From Halomonas sp. LBP4 (GTDB taxonomy: Bacteria > Pseudomonadota > Gammaproteobacteria > Pseudomonadales > Halomonadaceae), in the NCBI RefSeq assembly GCF_003202205.1, contig NZ_PDOG01000001.1:218507-282506 (forward strand): 64,000 bases of DNA. The letters are read 5' to 3'. Under the pieces are notes generated by a model. The model ran no database searches, had not been told where the DNA came from, and was given only the letters and a program-made list of their open reading frames with translations. The translations under genes and the position numbers were made by a program. This document shows positions 24,988 to 33,729 of this stretch, piece after piece. Numbering within the stretch: position 1 is the stretch's first letter; each line of letters begins with the position of its first letter.

Positions 24988-25266
24988 ATGGCCAGGGCAA
25001 CCGCACGTCATATTCTGGTGGAGAGCGAAGCGAAGTGTCAGGAACTCAAGGCCGAGATCGAGGGCGGCCGCGACTTCACCGAGGTGGCTCGCGAGCACTC
25101 CACCTGCCCCTCCGGCCGCCAGGGCGGCGACCTGGGCAGCTTCGGCCCGGGCCAGATGGTCCGCGAGTTCGACGAGGTGGTGTTCTCCGGCGAGCTGAAC
25201 AAGGTCCACGGCCCGGTGAAGACCCAGTTCGGCTATCACCTGCTGGAGATCACCAGCCGGTCGTGA
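24988..25266 (+). CDS. Parvulin-type peptidyl-prolyl isomerase, PpiC-like
   Basis: Free-standing parvulin domain (92 aa), the size of E. coli PpiC (93 aa), predicted cytoplasmic. It contains the family elements ARHILVESEAKCQELK, the catalytic-pocket Cys in HSTCPSGRQGGDLGSFGPGQ, and the ending VKTQFGYHLLEITSR. It isomerises X-Pro bonds in folding proteins. The start at 24988 is set by CAGGAG eight bases before it; frames opening further upstream have no such site. Confidence 0.95.
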   Translation: MARATARHILVESEAKCQELKAEIEGGRDFTEVAREHSTCPSGRQGGDLGSFGPGQMVREFDEVVFSGELNKVHGPVKTQFGYHLLEITSRS

Positions 25267-25287
25267 GCCGCCGCTGCCGACAGCGTT

Positions 25288-25322
25288 CGAACGCCGCGCG
25301 TGGGAGACCCGTGCGGCGTTCG
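25288..25322. terminator. Strong hairpin after the parvulin gene
   Basis: A perfect 10-bp stem (CGAACGCCGC/GCGGCGTTCG, arms 25288-25297 and 25313-25322) encloses 15 bases. It begins 22 bp after the parvulin stop. No T tract follows, so it may act as a processing or attenuation hairpin rather than a classical terminator. Confidence 0.45.
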
Positions 25323-25403
25323 TCATGGCGGGCGAGCCGCGGTGGGTCGTGTGCCACTGACAGGATGGGAATGCTTCACCACTCACTCCAACAGGATTCA
25401 CCG

Positions 25404-25610
25404 ATGAATGACGAGATCTTTCACCAGAGCATCCGCAAGCTGTTGAAGAACGTAGGCGTGAGATCCCAGCAGGCGATCGAGCAGGCGGTGACGAAGGCAC
25501 TCGCCGAGGGCCGGCTCCAGGGCGACGAGTCGCTGCCGGCGAGCGTGCGGGTACAGGTCGCCGGCCTGGAGCTCGATCTCGAGTTCGAGGGGGACATCAC
25601 CCTTGAGTGA
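25404..25610 (+). CDS. DUF6494-family small protein
   Basis: A 68-aa acidic protein. The start [19 protein letters not shown], the Q-x-x-IEQAV helix, the GDESLPA turn and the closing beta strands match the pattern of DUF6494 proteins seen in many proteobacteria, usually without known function. ATG 25404 was chosen because the residues after it begin the conserved block. Its stop lies seven bases before the ATG of the ABC-transporter ATPase, so it probably belongs to that operon. Confidence 0.85.
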   Translation: MNDEIFHQSIRKLLKNVGVRSQQAIEQAVTKALAEGRLQGDESLPASVRVQVAGLELDLEFEGDITLE

Positions 25611-25617
25611 GGCGCCG

Positions 25618-26537
<920 letters not shown>

Positions 26538-26541
<4 letters not shown>

Positions 26542-27299
26542 ACCTGCAATCCGTCAAGACCCTCTATCTCGCCGAGATGGCCCGCAGCCTGCGCACCATG
26601 CTGCAGAGCATCGTCTCGCCGGTGATCTCCACCTCGCTCTACTTCGTGGTGTTCGGTGCGGCCATCGGCACCCGCATCACCGAGGTGAACGGGGTGAGCT
26701 ATGGTGCCTTCATCGTGCCCGGCCTGATCATGCTGATGCTGCTGACCCAGAGCGTCGCCAACGCCTCCTTCGGCATCTTCTTCCCGCGCTTCTCGGGCAC
26801 CATCTACGAGGTCCTCTCGGCGCCGATGTCCTACTTCGAGGTGGTGGTCGGCTATGTCGGTGCGGCGGCCACCAAGTCACTGATACTGGGCGCCATCGTG
26901 CTGGTCACCGCACGGCTGTTCGTGCCCTACTCGATCGACCACCCGATCATGATGCTGCTGTTCCTGATGCTCACGGCAGTGACCTTCAGCCTGCTCGGCT
27001 TCATCATCGGCATCTGGGCCGACGGCTTCGAGAAGCTGCAGCTGGTGCCCCTGCTGGTGATCACCCCGCTGACCTTCCTCGGCGGCACCTTCTACTCCAT
27101 CGACATGCTGCCGCCCTTCTGGCAGGCGGTGACCCTGGCCAACCCGGTGGTCTACCTGATCAGCGGCTTCCGCTGGAGCTTCTACGGTATCAGCGACGTC
27201 AGCCCGGCGGTCAGCCTGGCGATGATCCTGCTGTTCCTGGGCGTGGCCCTGACGGTGGTGGCCTGGATCTTCAGGAGCGGCTATCGACTGAAGCCCTGA
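26538..27299 (+). CDS. ABC-2 type exporter permease (YadH-like)
   Basis: Inner-membrane subunit (253 aa) with six predicted helices, the ABC-2 membrane domain seen in YadH and DrrB. The helix-breaking signature near the end, [20 protein letters not shown], followed by [16 protein letters not shown], is the classical ABC-2 motif. Its start overlaps the ATPase stop by four bases. What is exported is not known; E. coli yadGH is also uncharacterised. Confidence 0.93.
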
Positions 27300-27340
27300 G
27301 GCAGGTATCATCGCGCCTCTCCAACCCACCAGGAGTCCCC

Positions 27341-28360
27341 ATGCCGGTACTGCACAGCATCGTCCATCGCCTCGACAAGGAGACCGGCGAAGCGCCGGCG
27401 ACGCTCGCCCCGGCAGCGGCGGAACTGGCCGGCTCGCCCGCCCTGGACGACCTGCTGGAAGGCGTCAACAAGGCCTACCACGCCAAGCCCAAGGCCTGGG
27501 GCCACTTCCTCGCCGACGGCGACGAGGGCGACGCCGGCAGCGGCTCCTCCGCCTTTCCCGCGGCATTGATCGCCTATCTCGCAGGCGAGCTCGACTTCGT
27601 CGCCTTCAGCCGCGAGCTGGGCGAGCGCATCGCCGCCCTGGTCGCGGCCCACCTGTCGCTCTCCGGCCACCTGCTGGTGGCGCATACCCGGCAGGGCGAC
27701 ACCGAGACCCTGACCCTGGCGCTGCTGCACCATCGCGAGGGCTTCGGCATCGACGACGACCTGGCCATCGCCCCGGTGCGCCAGCTGAACCTGGCCCAGA
27801 TGAGCCTGGCCGCGCGGCTCAACCTGAGCCAGTGGCGCGGCGACTCGCCCTCGAAGCAGTACCTCTCCTGGACCCGCGACCGCGGTGGCCGAAAGCTCGC
27901 CGAAGGCTTCGCCGAACTGCTGGGCGCCGCGGAGGGCGTCGACGCCACCGGCGAGACCCGCACCCTGCTCAAGGCCTTCAGCGACTATGTCGAGAACGAG
28001 GATCTGCCCGAGGAGCAGAGCCGCGAGAAGACCGAGGCACTGATCGACTACGCCAGCGACCAGGCCAGCCGCGGCGAGCCCATCACCCTGGAGGAGCTCT
28101 CGGAGGTACTCGACGAGCAGCAGCCCAGGGCGTTCTATGAGCATATCCGCAACGCCGACTACGGCCTCTCCCCGGAGATCCCGCCGGACAAGCGCACCCT
28201 GAACCAGTTCCGCCGCTTCACCGGCCGCGCCGGCGGCGTCTCGATCAGCTTCGACTCCCACCTGCTCGGATCCAGCGTCGAGTACGACGAGGCGCAGGAC
28301 CGGCTGATCATCAAGCAGGTACCCAAGCAGCTACGCGAGCAGCTCAAGCGGCAGGGCTGA
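27341..28360 (+). CDS. ndpA: Nucleoid-associated protein NdpA/YejK
   Basis: A 339-aa member of the 37-kDa nucleoid-associated protein family (YejK in E. coli). The family anchors are present: AYHAKPKAWGHF near residue 48, LLVAHTRQGDTETLTLALLHH, INLAQ-type VRQLNLAQMSLAARLNL, and YLSWTRDRGGRKLAEGFAE. The ending SISFDSHLLGSSVEYD is also characteristic. It binds DNA and has been linked to topoisomerase IV activity in enterobacteria. It stands as a single gene 41 bp after the exporter operon. Confidence 0.95.
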   Translation: MPVLHSIVHRLDKETGEAPATLAPAAAELAGSPALDDLLEGVNKAYHAKPKAWGHFLADGDEGDAGSGSSAFPAALIAYLAGELDFVAFSRELGERIAALVAAHLSLSGHLLVAHTRQGDTETLTLALLHHREGFGIDDDLAIAPVRQLNLAQMSLAARLNLSQWRGDSPSKQYLSWTRDRGGRKLAEGFAELLGAAEGVDATGETRTLLKAFSDYVENEDLPEEQSREKTEALIDYASDQASRGEPITLEELSEVLDEQQPRAFYEHIRNADYGLSPEIPPDKRTLNQFRRFTGRAGGVSISFDSHLLGSSVEYDEAQDRLIIKQVPKQLREQLKRQG

Positions 28361-28750
28361 GGACGACCATGCCCCGTGCCTTATTTTCATCATCATCGAA
28401 TGTGCCCGGTGTGCGCGTGCCCCGAACGGCGCGGTGGAAGGCTTGAGGGGTGACCATCGCCGTAAGTGGTTCACCCGGCGGCAAAGGATGGCAACGAGAG
28501 CAGTGCAAGGTCTGAGAAGGCTCCCACTCGCGCCTCACACTCGCACTGTAGGTATTCTCTTACAACGAATGTAGGTCTTGAATGACATCGTCCCGGGCCG
28601 GCTGGCGCACCGGAACATTCGTGGCCATGCTTCCCCCGTACGCCGGCGGCTCTTCTCGCGGAAGGCCGCGCGGCGTCACAGGGAACACCATAATAACGAC
28701 ACGAACTGAAGGGAACCGTGCTTATGCCTGGCCCTCTAGGAAGGTGACGC
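28361..28750. other. 390-bp intergenic region upstream of the diguanylate cyclase gene
   Basis: No convincing gene is seen in either strand: short open frames lack ribosome-binding sites and have unlikely composition. The stretch is less GC-rich than its surroundings and should contain the promoter of the cyclase gene. A direct repeat, TGTAGGTATT at 28547-28556 and TGTAGGTCTT at 28570-28579 (23 bp apart), could be an activator site. Confidence 0.6.
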
Positions 28751-29977
28751 ATGGCTGCTGGCAAGACCGACGCAGGGGATTCGGCCGGACTGAACTGGCG
28801 TGCCGAGTTTCAAGACTCGGCCGTGGAAGCCCTCTTCCGCCGCACCATGCAGGCCCACGACGCCTGCCAGATGCGCTACGCCCTGTGGGTGGCCGCGGGG
28901 CTGTTTCTCGCCTTCGGCCTGACCGACTATGGCCTGCTGGGTTTCGGCAACGCCTTCTTCGTCCTGATCGCCACGCGAACATCGGTGGCACTGGCCTGCA
29001 TCCTGCTGGCCCTCTCGCTGAGGAAGCGCCCCGCCCTGGCGCAGCGCCCGCTGCCGATCAACCTGATCTGCCTGCTCGGCATCAGTGGCTTGCTGCTGGC
29101 CCTCCCGCTGCGGCCCGACACGCCCGGGATCCAGCTCGCCTCGATGGTGGCCGCCAGCATGGGCCTCTACCTGTTCGTTCCCAACCGGCTGCCCTGGATG
29201 CTGATCTGGAATGCCTACCTGGTCACCGGTTTCGTCACCCTCATGCTGCTGTGGGCTCCCCTGCCCGGCGCCTTGCTGGCCACCAGCCTGCTGCTGCTGG
29301 GTTTCGTCAACCTGCTGGGCTGGATGACCGTGAAACGGCTGACCCAGTTGCAGCGCGAGCAGTTCGCCTCCCTGCTGGAGGAGCGCGCCATCAATCGGCA
29401 GTTGCAGGCCGAGATCGAGGAGCGCAGCCAGTTGGAGGAGCGACTGCGCCACATGGCCTGCACCGATGACCTGACCGGCATCGCCAACCGGCGGCGCTTT
29501 TTCGAACTCGCCGAGCGGGAACTGCGCCGCTCACGGCGCGATGGCTCGCAGCTGGTGCTGTGCATGGTCGACATCGACCTGTTCAAGAGCCTCAATGACC
29601 GCCACGGCCATGCGATCGGCGATATCGTGCTGACCACCGTGGCGGGGTGCTGTCAGTCGGTTCTGCGCGAGACCGACATCATCGGCCGCTATGGCGGCGA
29701 GGAGTTCGTCATCGCCCTGCCCCAGGCCAACCTGCATACCGCCACGTCCATCGCCGAACGGTTGCGCGAGCGGGTCGCCAGCCTGTCGCTGCCGATGGTG
29801 CCCGAACGGAACCCGCTGTCGGTGACGGTGGGCATCAGCCGGGTCGAGCCCGGGGAGACCCGGCTCGACCCGGCCCTGTTGCGTGCCGACCAGGCCCTCT
29901 ACGACGGCAAGGCCCGGGGCCGCAACTGTGTGATGGTCGCCCGCCACGGTCCTTCGCTCGCCGCCGTGGAAGCCTGA
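28751..29977 (+). CDS. Membrane-bound diguanylate cyclase (GGDEF)
   Basis: Makes c-di-GMP from two GTP. The N-terminal half (residues 40-195) contains about six membrane helices, a coiled coil at 198-234 follows, then a GGDEF domain. The active site reads GGEEF (315-319), and the allosteric I-site RETD (306-309) is present, so product inhibition is expected. TDDLTGIANRRRF and VDIDLFKSLNDRHGHAIGD are intact, so the protein should be active. The signal sensed by the membrane region is not known. Length 408 aa; single gene. Confidence 0.93.
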   Translation: MAAGKTDAGDSAGLNWRAEFQDSAVEALFRRTMQAHDACQMRYALWVAAGLFLAFGLTDYGLLGFGNAFFVLIATRTSVALACILLALSLRKRPALAQRPLPINLICLLGISGLLLALPLRPDTPGIQLASMVAASMGLYLFVPNRLPWMLIWNAYLVTGFVTLMLLWAPLPGALLATSLLLLGFVNLLGWMTVKRLTQLQREQFASLLEERAINRQLQAEIEERSQLEERLRHMACTDDLTGIANRRRFFELAERELRRSRRDGSQLVLCMVDIDLFKSLNDRHGHAIGDIVLTTVAGCCQSVLRETDIIGRYGGEEFVIALPQANLHTATSIAERLRERVASLSLPMVPERNPLSVTVGISRVEPGETRLDPALLRADQALYDGKARGRNCVMVARHGPSLAAVEA

Positions 29978-30122
29978 TTGCGCAATCAGGGCCCGACGAC
30001 CCGGTCCGGCTCGAACTCCCCGACGTAGCCGCCGGGGTTGGCAGAAGGCTTCCTCGCCATGCAGGCGGCACGGGACACTGCTATGGTGCCCCTTCCTGCT
30101 ACCGCTCCGTTCGAGGCGCCCG

Positions 30123-31928
30123 ATGAGCTCTCCCCCGGACCCGCGGGTCCTGCTGCGACTGCTGGGGCTACTGCGCCCCTACCGCTGGCGCCTGGCACTG
30201 GCCGGCCTCGCCCTGCTGGCCGCCGCCTCCAGCGTGCTGCTGCTCGGCCAGGGGCTGCGACTGGTGATCGACCAGGGCTTCCTGGCCGAGGACCGCGCCC
30301 GGCTCAACCAGGCACTCGTCATGATGCTCGCCGTGGTGGCCGTGCTGGCCTGCGCCTCGGCCCTGCGCTACTACCTGGTGACCTGGATCGGCGAGCGGCT
30401 GGCCGCCGACCTGCGCCGCCGGGTCTTCGACCACCTGCTCGAGCTGGAGCCGGGGTTCTTCGAAAGCACCCTGCACCCCGGCAGGGGCCCCGGCGAGATC
30501 TCGGCGCGCCTGACGGCGGACACCAGCGTGCTGCAGAGCCTGTTCGGCTCATCGGTCTCGCTGGCCCTGCGCAACCTGCTGATGCTGTTCGGAGCGGTCA
30601 TCCTGATGCTGGTCACCCAGCCATGGCTCTCGGCCATCGTGCTGCTCGGCATCCCCGTCACGGTACTGCCGATCCTCTGGTTCGGTCGGCGCGTCCGCCG
30701 GCTTTCCCGTCACAGCCAGGACCGGGTGGCGGAACTGGGCCGCTACGCCGGCGAGTCGCTAGCCGGCATCCGCACCGTACAGGCCTTCAACCACGAGGCC
30801 ATGGAACGGCGCAACTACGGCAAGCGCGTCGAAGACGCCTTCGCCAGCGCCGTCGAGCGTACCCGACAGCGGGCCTGGCTCACCGGCATCGCCATGCTGG
30901 TGGTGTTCGCCGCCGTGGGCGTGATGCTGTGGCAGGGCGGCCAGGCGGTGCTGGCCGGCAACATGACCGCCGGCGAGCTCTCCGCCTTCGTCTTCTATGC
31001 GGTGCTGGCCGCCGGGGCCGTCGCCGCCCTGGCCGAAGTGGCCGGCGACGTGCAGCGTGCCGCGGGGGCCGCCGAGCGGCTGCTGGAACTGCTCGGCGCC
31101 AGGCCCCGCATCCAGGCCCCGGCCAGCCCCACCCCCCTGCCCGACCCCGTCGCCGGTGACATTCGCCTGGATGGGGTGAGCTTCACCTACCCGGGCCGCA
31201 AGGTACCCGCGCTCCACGGGCTCGACCTGCATGTCCGGCCCGGAGAGCGGATCGCCCTGGTCGGCCCTTCGGGCGGCGGCAAGAGCACCCTGCTCGCCCT
31301 GCTGCTGCGCTTCCATGACCCCGACAGCGGCACGTTGAGGCTCGACGGCATCGACCTGCGCGACCTGGCGCCCCGGTCGCTGCGCCGTGCCATGGGGCTG
31401 GTCTCCCAGGAACCGACGCTGTTCACGGGCACCGCCGCCGAAAACCTGCGTTACGGCAAGCCCGAGGCCAGCCTGGAAGAGCTACGCGACGCGGCCCGGG
31501 ACGCCAACGCCCTGGCGTTCCTCGAGGCCCTGCCCCACGGTTTCGACACTCCCCTGGGACCCGGTGGCGTGCAACTCTCCGGCGGTCAGCGGCAGCGCCT
31601 GGCGATCGCCCGGGCACTGCTCAAGAATCCGCGGGTGCTGCTGCTCGACGAGGCCACCAGCGCCCTGGACGCGGAGAGCGAACGCCTGGTGCAGCAGGCC
31701 CTCGATCGCCTGATGGAGAACCGCACCAGCGTGGTGATCGCCCATCGCCTGGCGACGGTGGTCGCCGCCGACCGCCTGCTGGTCCTCGAGGAGGGCCGCC
31801 TGGTCGCTGCCGGACGCCATGCGGAGCTGCTCGAGACCAGCCCCCTCTACCGCCACCTGGCCGAGCTGCAGTTCGGCGGCGAGCAGGCGACCGACCCGGC
31901 CGGCACGCCGAGCCTGGGCGATGCTTGA
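30123..31928 (+). CDS. ABCB/MsbA-type ABC exporter (fused membrane and ATPase domains)
   Basis: Half-transporter (601 aa) working as a homodimer in the inner membrane. Six TM helices lie in residues 15-300, then the nucleotide-binding domain with Walker A GPSGGGKSTLLAL, signature LSGGQRQRLAIARAL, Walker B VLLLDEATSALDAES and the H-loop IAHRLATV. It is similar in length to MsbA and multidrug half-transporters; the substrate (lipid, drug or other) cannot be decided, and no lipid A genes are nearby. It ends 750 bp before the next coding gene. Confidence 0.92.
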   Translation: MSSPPDPRVLLRLLGLLRPYRWRLALAGLALLAAASSVLLLGQGLRLVIDQGFLAEDRARLNQALVMMLAVVAVLACASALRYYLVTWIGERLAADLRRRVFDHLLELEPGFFESTLHPGRGPGEISARLTADTSVLQSLFGSSVSLALRNLLMLFGAVILMLVTQPWLSAIVLLGIPVTVLPILWFGRRVRRLSRHSQDRVAELGRYAGESLAGIRTVQAFNHEAMERRNYGKRVEDAFASAVERTRQRAWLTGIAMLVVFAAVGVMLWQGGQAVLAGNMTAGELSAFVFYAVLAAGAVAALAEVAGDVQRAAGAAERLLELLGARPRIQAPASPTPLPDPVAGDIRLDGVSFTYPGRKVPALHGLDLHVRPGERIALVGPSGGGKSTLLALLLRFHDPDSGTLRLDGIDLRDLAPRSLRRAMGLVSQEPTLFTGTAAENLRYGKPEASLEELRDAARDANALAFLEALPHGFDTPLGPGGVQLSGGQRQRLAIARALLKNPRVLLLDEATSALDAESERLVQQALDRLMENRTSVVIAHRLATVVAADRLLVLEEGRLVAAGRHAELLETSPLYRHLAELQFGGEQATDPAGTPSLGDA

Positions 31929-32043
31929 ATCCTCTGCCCTGGCCCCTATCCATTCCGATACCGGGCGGCAATCCCCCGCCCGAGTGCAGTACCCGCAGCG
32001 CCAAGCTTGACCCTTACGACCGGCAGGCACCCGAGCCCGCACC

Positions 32044-32103
32044 CTCTACTTGGGCGTGGACGGCGGCGGGGTGCGTACCGACTGGCTCGGGCCGCGGAAG
32101 GCC
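32044..32103 (+). pseudogene. Possible 5' remnant of a BadF/BadG-type sugar kinase gene
   Basis: About 20 codons read LYLGVDGGGVRTDWLG, which resembles the phosphate-1 start (YLGVDGGGTKT) of N-acetylglucosamine kinase-like BadF/BadG/BcrA ATPases. The similarity stops after this stretch, there is no start codon or ribosome-binding site, and the rest of the domain is absent. The match is short and could be chance. Confidence 0.3.
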
Positions 32104-32260
32104 TCCCGTCGTGAAAACCCCACGACACGCCAGCCCCTCCGACGATGCATGCCTGCCGACGTGGACAGCCGCCGAACACGCGCAGACATCGACCAAGGTC
32201 GCATTGTCCCGCCTTTCCACGATCGAGATGCTGGTAACCCGCCGTGGGTATGCTCATGGC

Positions 32261-32284
32261 AAAAAAAAGTCCCCCGAAGGGGAC
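32261..32284 (-). terminator. Rho-independent terminator, minus strand
   Basis: Read on the minus strand: GTCCCC, loop TTCG, GGGGAC, then eight T residues. The UUCG-type tetraloop and long T tract make this one of the best terminators in the window. No protein gene precedes it on that strand for well over 1 kb, implying a short non-coding transcript. Confidence 0.8.
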
Positions 32285-32315
32285 CAAGTTGGAGCACGCC
32301 AGCTCACTCGTTACA

Positions 32316-32348
32316 TCCTTTGCGGTACAGTGGCATGACCGCAAAGGA
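32316..32348. repeat. Perfect 11-bp inverted repeat with 11-bp loop
   Basis: TCCTTTGCGGT (32316-32326) and its exact complement ACCGCAAAGGA (32338-32348) flank 11 bases. It may be a hairpin within the candidate small RNA or a protein-binding operator. Confidence 0.8.
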
Positions 32349-32474
32349 CGTGGAAGTCGAAGCCGGGGTCGAATCGCCCCCGTCCGGCATCCGTCTACTC
32401 CAGACCTTGCCAAACTCATACCAAGAACGAACAAAACCTATAAAATCATACCATTAACAAGAAAACTCCTGACA

Positions 32475-32511
32475 AGCCGCCGTGATCACCAGGCATCGCG
32501 GCGGCTTTTTC
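32475..32511 (+). terminator. Terminator-like hairpin, plus strand
   Basis: AGCCGCCG (32475-32482) pairs with CGGCGGCT (32499-32506) around 16 bases and is followed by TTTTC. It would end plus-strand transcripts coming from the region after the ABC exporter. Its left edge touches the proposed -35 box of the minus-strand small RNA. Confidence 0.6.
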
Positions 32512-32678
32512 GCACCACAGCATAGCCGTTTCGATGTCGCACTGCATCATGGCAGCGCATCCGCCGGGGTGATCGGCACGGAGCGAAGGCTGGAAGCCGT
32601 ACCCTGGTCGGCGACTTGCTGCCAGCGCCCTGCGTCGCGCATGCTGGGGCCTTCCCCGACTGCCCGGAGACTCGACAC

Positions 32679-33581
32679 ATGACCCAGCCTCGCCTCGGCT
32701 TCATCGGCATCGGGCTGATGGGCCATCCCATGACGCGTCGGCTGCTGGAGGCCGATTTCGATGTCACCGTGTGGAATCGCACGCCGGAGAAGGTCAATGA
32801 CCTGCGCGACACCGGCGTGCGCGTGGCCGACTATATCGGTGAACTGGTGGAGAGCGTCGACGTGGTGATGCTTTGCCTGGCCAACACCGAGGTCGTGGAC
32901 GAGGTGGTCTTCGGCCCCGAGGGCGTGGGCGACTACGCCCGGTCCGATCAGCTGCTGATCGATTTCTCCAGCAGCGACCCGGCCGCGACCCGCGACTTCG
33001 CCGCCCGGCTCGAGAACGAAACCGGCATTCGCTGGGTCGACGCGCCGGTCTCGGGTGGCGTGGCCGGGGCCGAGGCCGGCACGCTGGCGATCATGTGCGG
33101 CGGCGACGTCGACGACATCGAGGCCATTCGCCCCCTTCTCGCCCCCCTCGCCGCCCGGGTGACCCATATGGGGCCGGTGGGCAGCGGCCAGGTCACCAAG
33201 GTGTGCAACCAGATGATCGTCGGCTGCCAGGCGGCGGTGATCGCCGAGATGGTGGCACTCGCCGAGGCCAGCGGCGTCGACGCCTGTCGTCTCACCGAGG
33301 CGCTCGCCGGCGGCTTCGCCGACTCGAAGCCCTTCCGGATCCTCACCCCGCGCATGGCGGCGAGCGACTTCGAGGCACCGCCCTGGCACTTGCGCACCCT
33401 GCTCAAGGACCTCGACATGGCAGTGGCCCAGAGCCAGCGCTGCGGCAGCGCCACACCGATGAGCGGCGTGGCCGCCCAGCTGATGCGCGCCCACGCCAAC
33501 CAGGGCCATGCCGAGCACGACCCGGCGACCCTGGTGAAGGCCTACCGCCCGCCGCTGACGGGAGCGCGGGTGAAGAACTAA
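32679..33581 (+). CDS. Beta-hydroxyacid dehydrogenase (3-hydroxyisobutyrate dehydrogenase family)
   Basis: NAD(P)-dependent oxidoreductase (300 aa) with the family's order of elements: Rossmann motif GFIGIGLMGHPM at the start, WVDAPVSGGVAGAEAGTL for substrate binding, and the GSGQVTKVCNQMIVG segment that carries the catalytic lysine. It could act on 3-hydroxyisobutyrate, tartronate semialdehyde or a similar beta-hydroxyacid; the sequence does not decide. ATG 32679 starts the conserved fold with five residues before the first strand. Monocistronic. Confidence 0.92.
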   Translation: MTQPRLGFIGIGLMGHPMTRRLLEADFDVTVWNRTPEKVNDLRDTGVRVADYIGELVESVDVVMLCLANTEVVDEVVFGPEGVGDYARSDQLLIDFSSSDPAATRDFAARLENETGIRWVDAPVSGGVAGAEAGTLAIMCGGDVDDIEAIRPLLAPLAARVTHMGPVGSGQVTKVCNQMIVGCQAAVIAEMVALAEASGVDACRLTEALAGGFADSKPFRILTPRMAASDFEAPPWHLRTLLKDLDMAVAQSQRCGSATPMSGVAAQLMRAHANQGHAEHDPATLVKAYRPPLTGARVKN

Positions 33582-33614
33582 CAAGATACGCAGTCATTGG
33601 AAAGACTGGCCCGC

Positions 33615-33700
33615 TAGCCTTATAGCCCAGAATGGCAATAACAAGCACTTATTGGCTAAAAAGGCTATTAGATTGAAAAATAGCCTGGAGAGGCTATGAT
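33615..33700 (+). promoter_or_regulatory. satD promoter with clustered TAGCC/GGCTA half-sites
   Basis: A sigma-70 promoter is readable: TTGAAA (33673-33678), 16-bp spacer, TATGAT (33695-33700). Between and overlapping the boxes sits the palindrome ATAGCC-N6-GGCTAT (33680-33697). Upstream lie four more half-sites: TAGCC at 33615 and 33623, GGCTA at 33654 and 33663. Six copies in 82 bp, in an AT-rich patch, mark a repressor operator. The DNA-binding C-terminus of the SatD-like protein just downstream makes autoregulation likely (inference). Confidence 0.7.
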
Positions 33701-33729
33701 GTGGGCAGCCAACAGCCAGGGAGGCCGCC

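Larger units (their letters stand above)
32261..32437 (-). ncRNA. Candidate small RNA (about 177 nt), unnamed
   Basis: Inferred from a promoter-like sequence and a strong terminator with no open frame between. On the minus strand, TTGTCA (32470-32475), a 19-bp spacer and an extended -10 TGGTATGAT (32445-32453) would start transcription near 32437. The RNA would contain the 11-bp inverted repeat at 32316-32348 and end at the T tract 32261-32268. I do not recognise an RNA family; it is not tmRNA, 6S or a tRNA. The 19-bp spacer is longer than ideal. Confidence 0.4.
31929..32678. other. 750-bp gene-poor region with terminators and inverted repeats
   Basis: No intact protein gene is visible. From left to right it contains a short stretch resembling the N-terminus of a BadF/BadG-type kinase (32044-32103), a minus-strand terminator (32261-32284), a perfect 11-bp inverted repeat (32316-32348), an AT-rich promoter-like stretch (32404-32475) and a plus-strand terminator-like hairpin (32475-32511). 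Base composition drops clearly between 32250 and 32475, unlike the flanking genes. The order of elements suggests a small RNA on the minus strand. Confidence 0.6.

Noticed and set aside
28471..28764. 97-codon minus-strand frame upstream of the diguanylate cyclase
   Set aside because: No ribosome-binding site, low-complexity composition, and it would overlap the start of the cyclase gene.
32346..32393. tRNA- or tmRNA-like motif GGGGTCGAATCGCCCC near the candidate small RNA
   Set aside because: The loop has the wrong size for a T-loop, no CCA end or acceptor stem is found, and length is far too short for tmRNA.
32050..32457. 135-codon open frame in the gene-poor region
   Set aside because: Starts with a rare codon without a ribosome-binding site, crosses a terminator hairpin and has no protein-like pattern after the first 16 residues.
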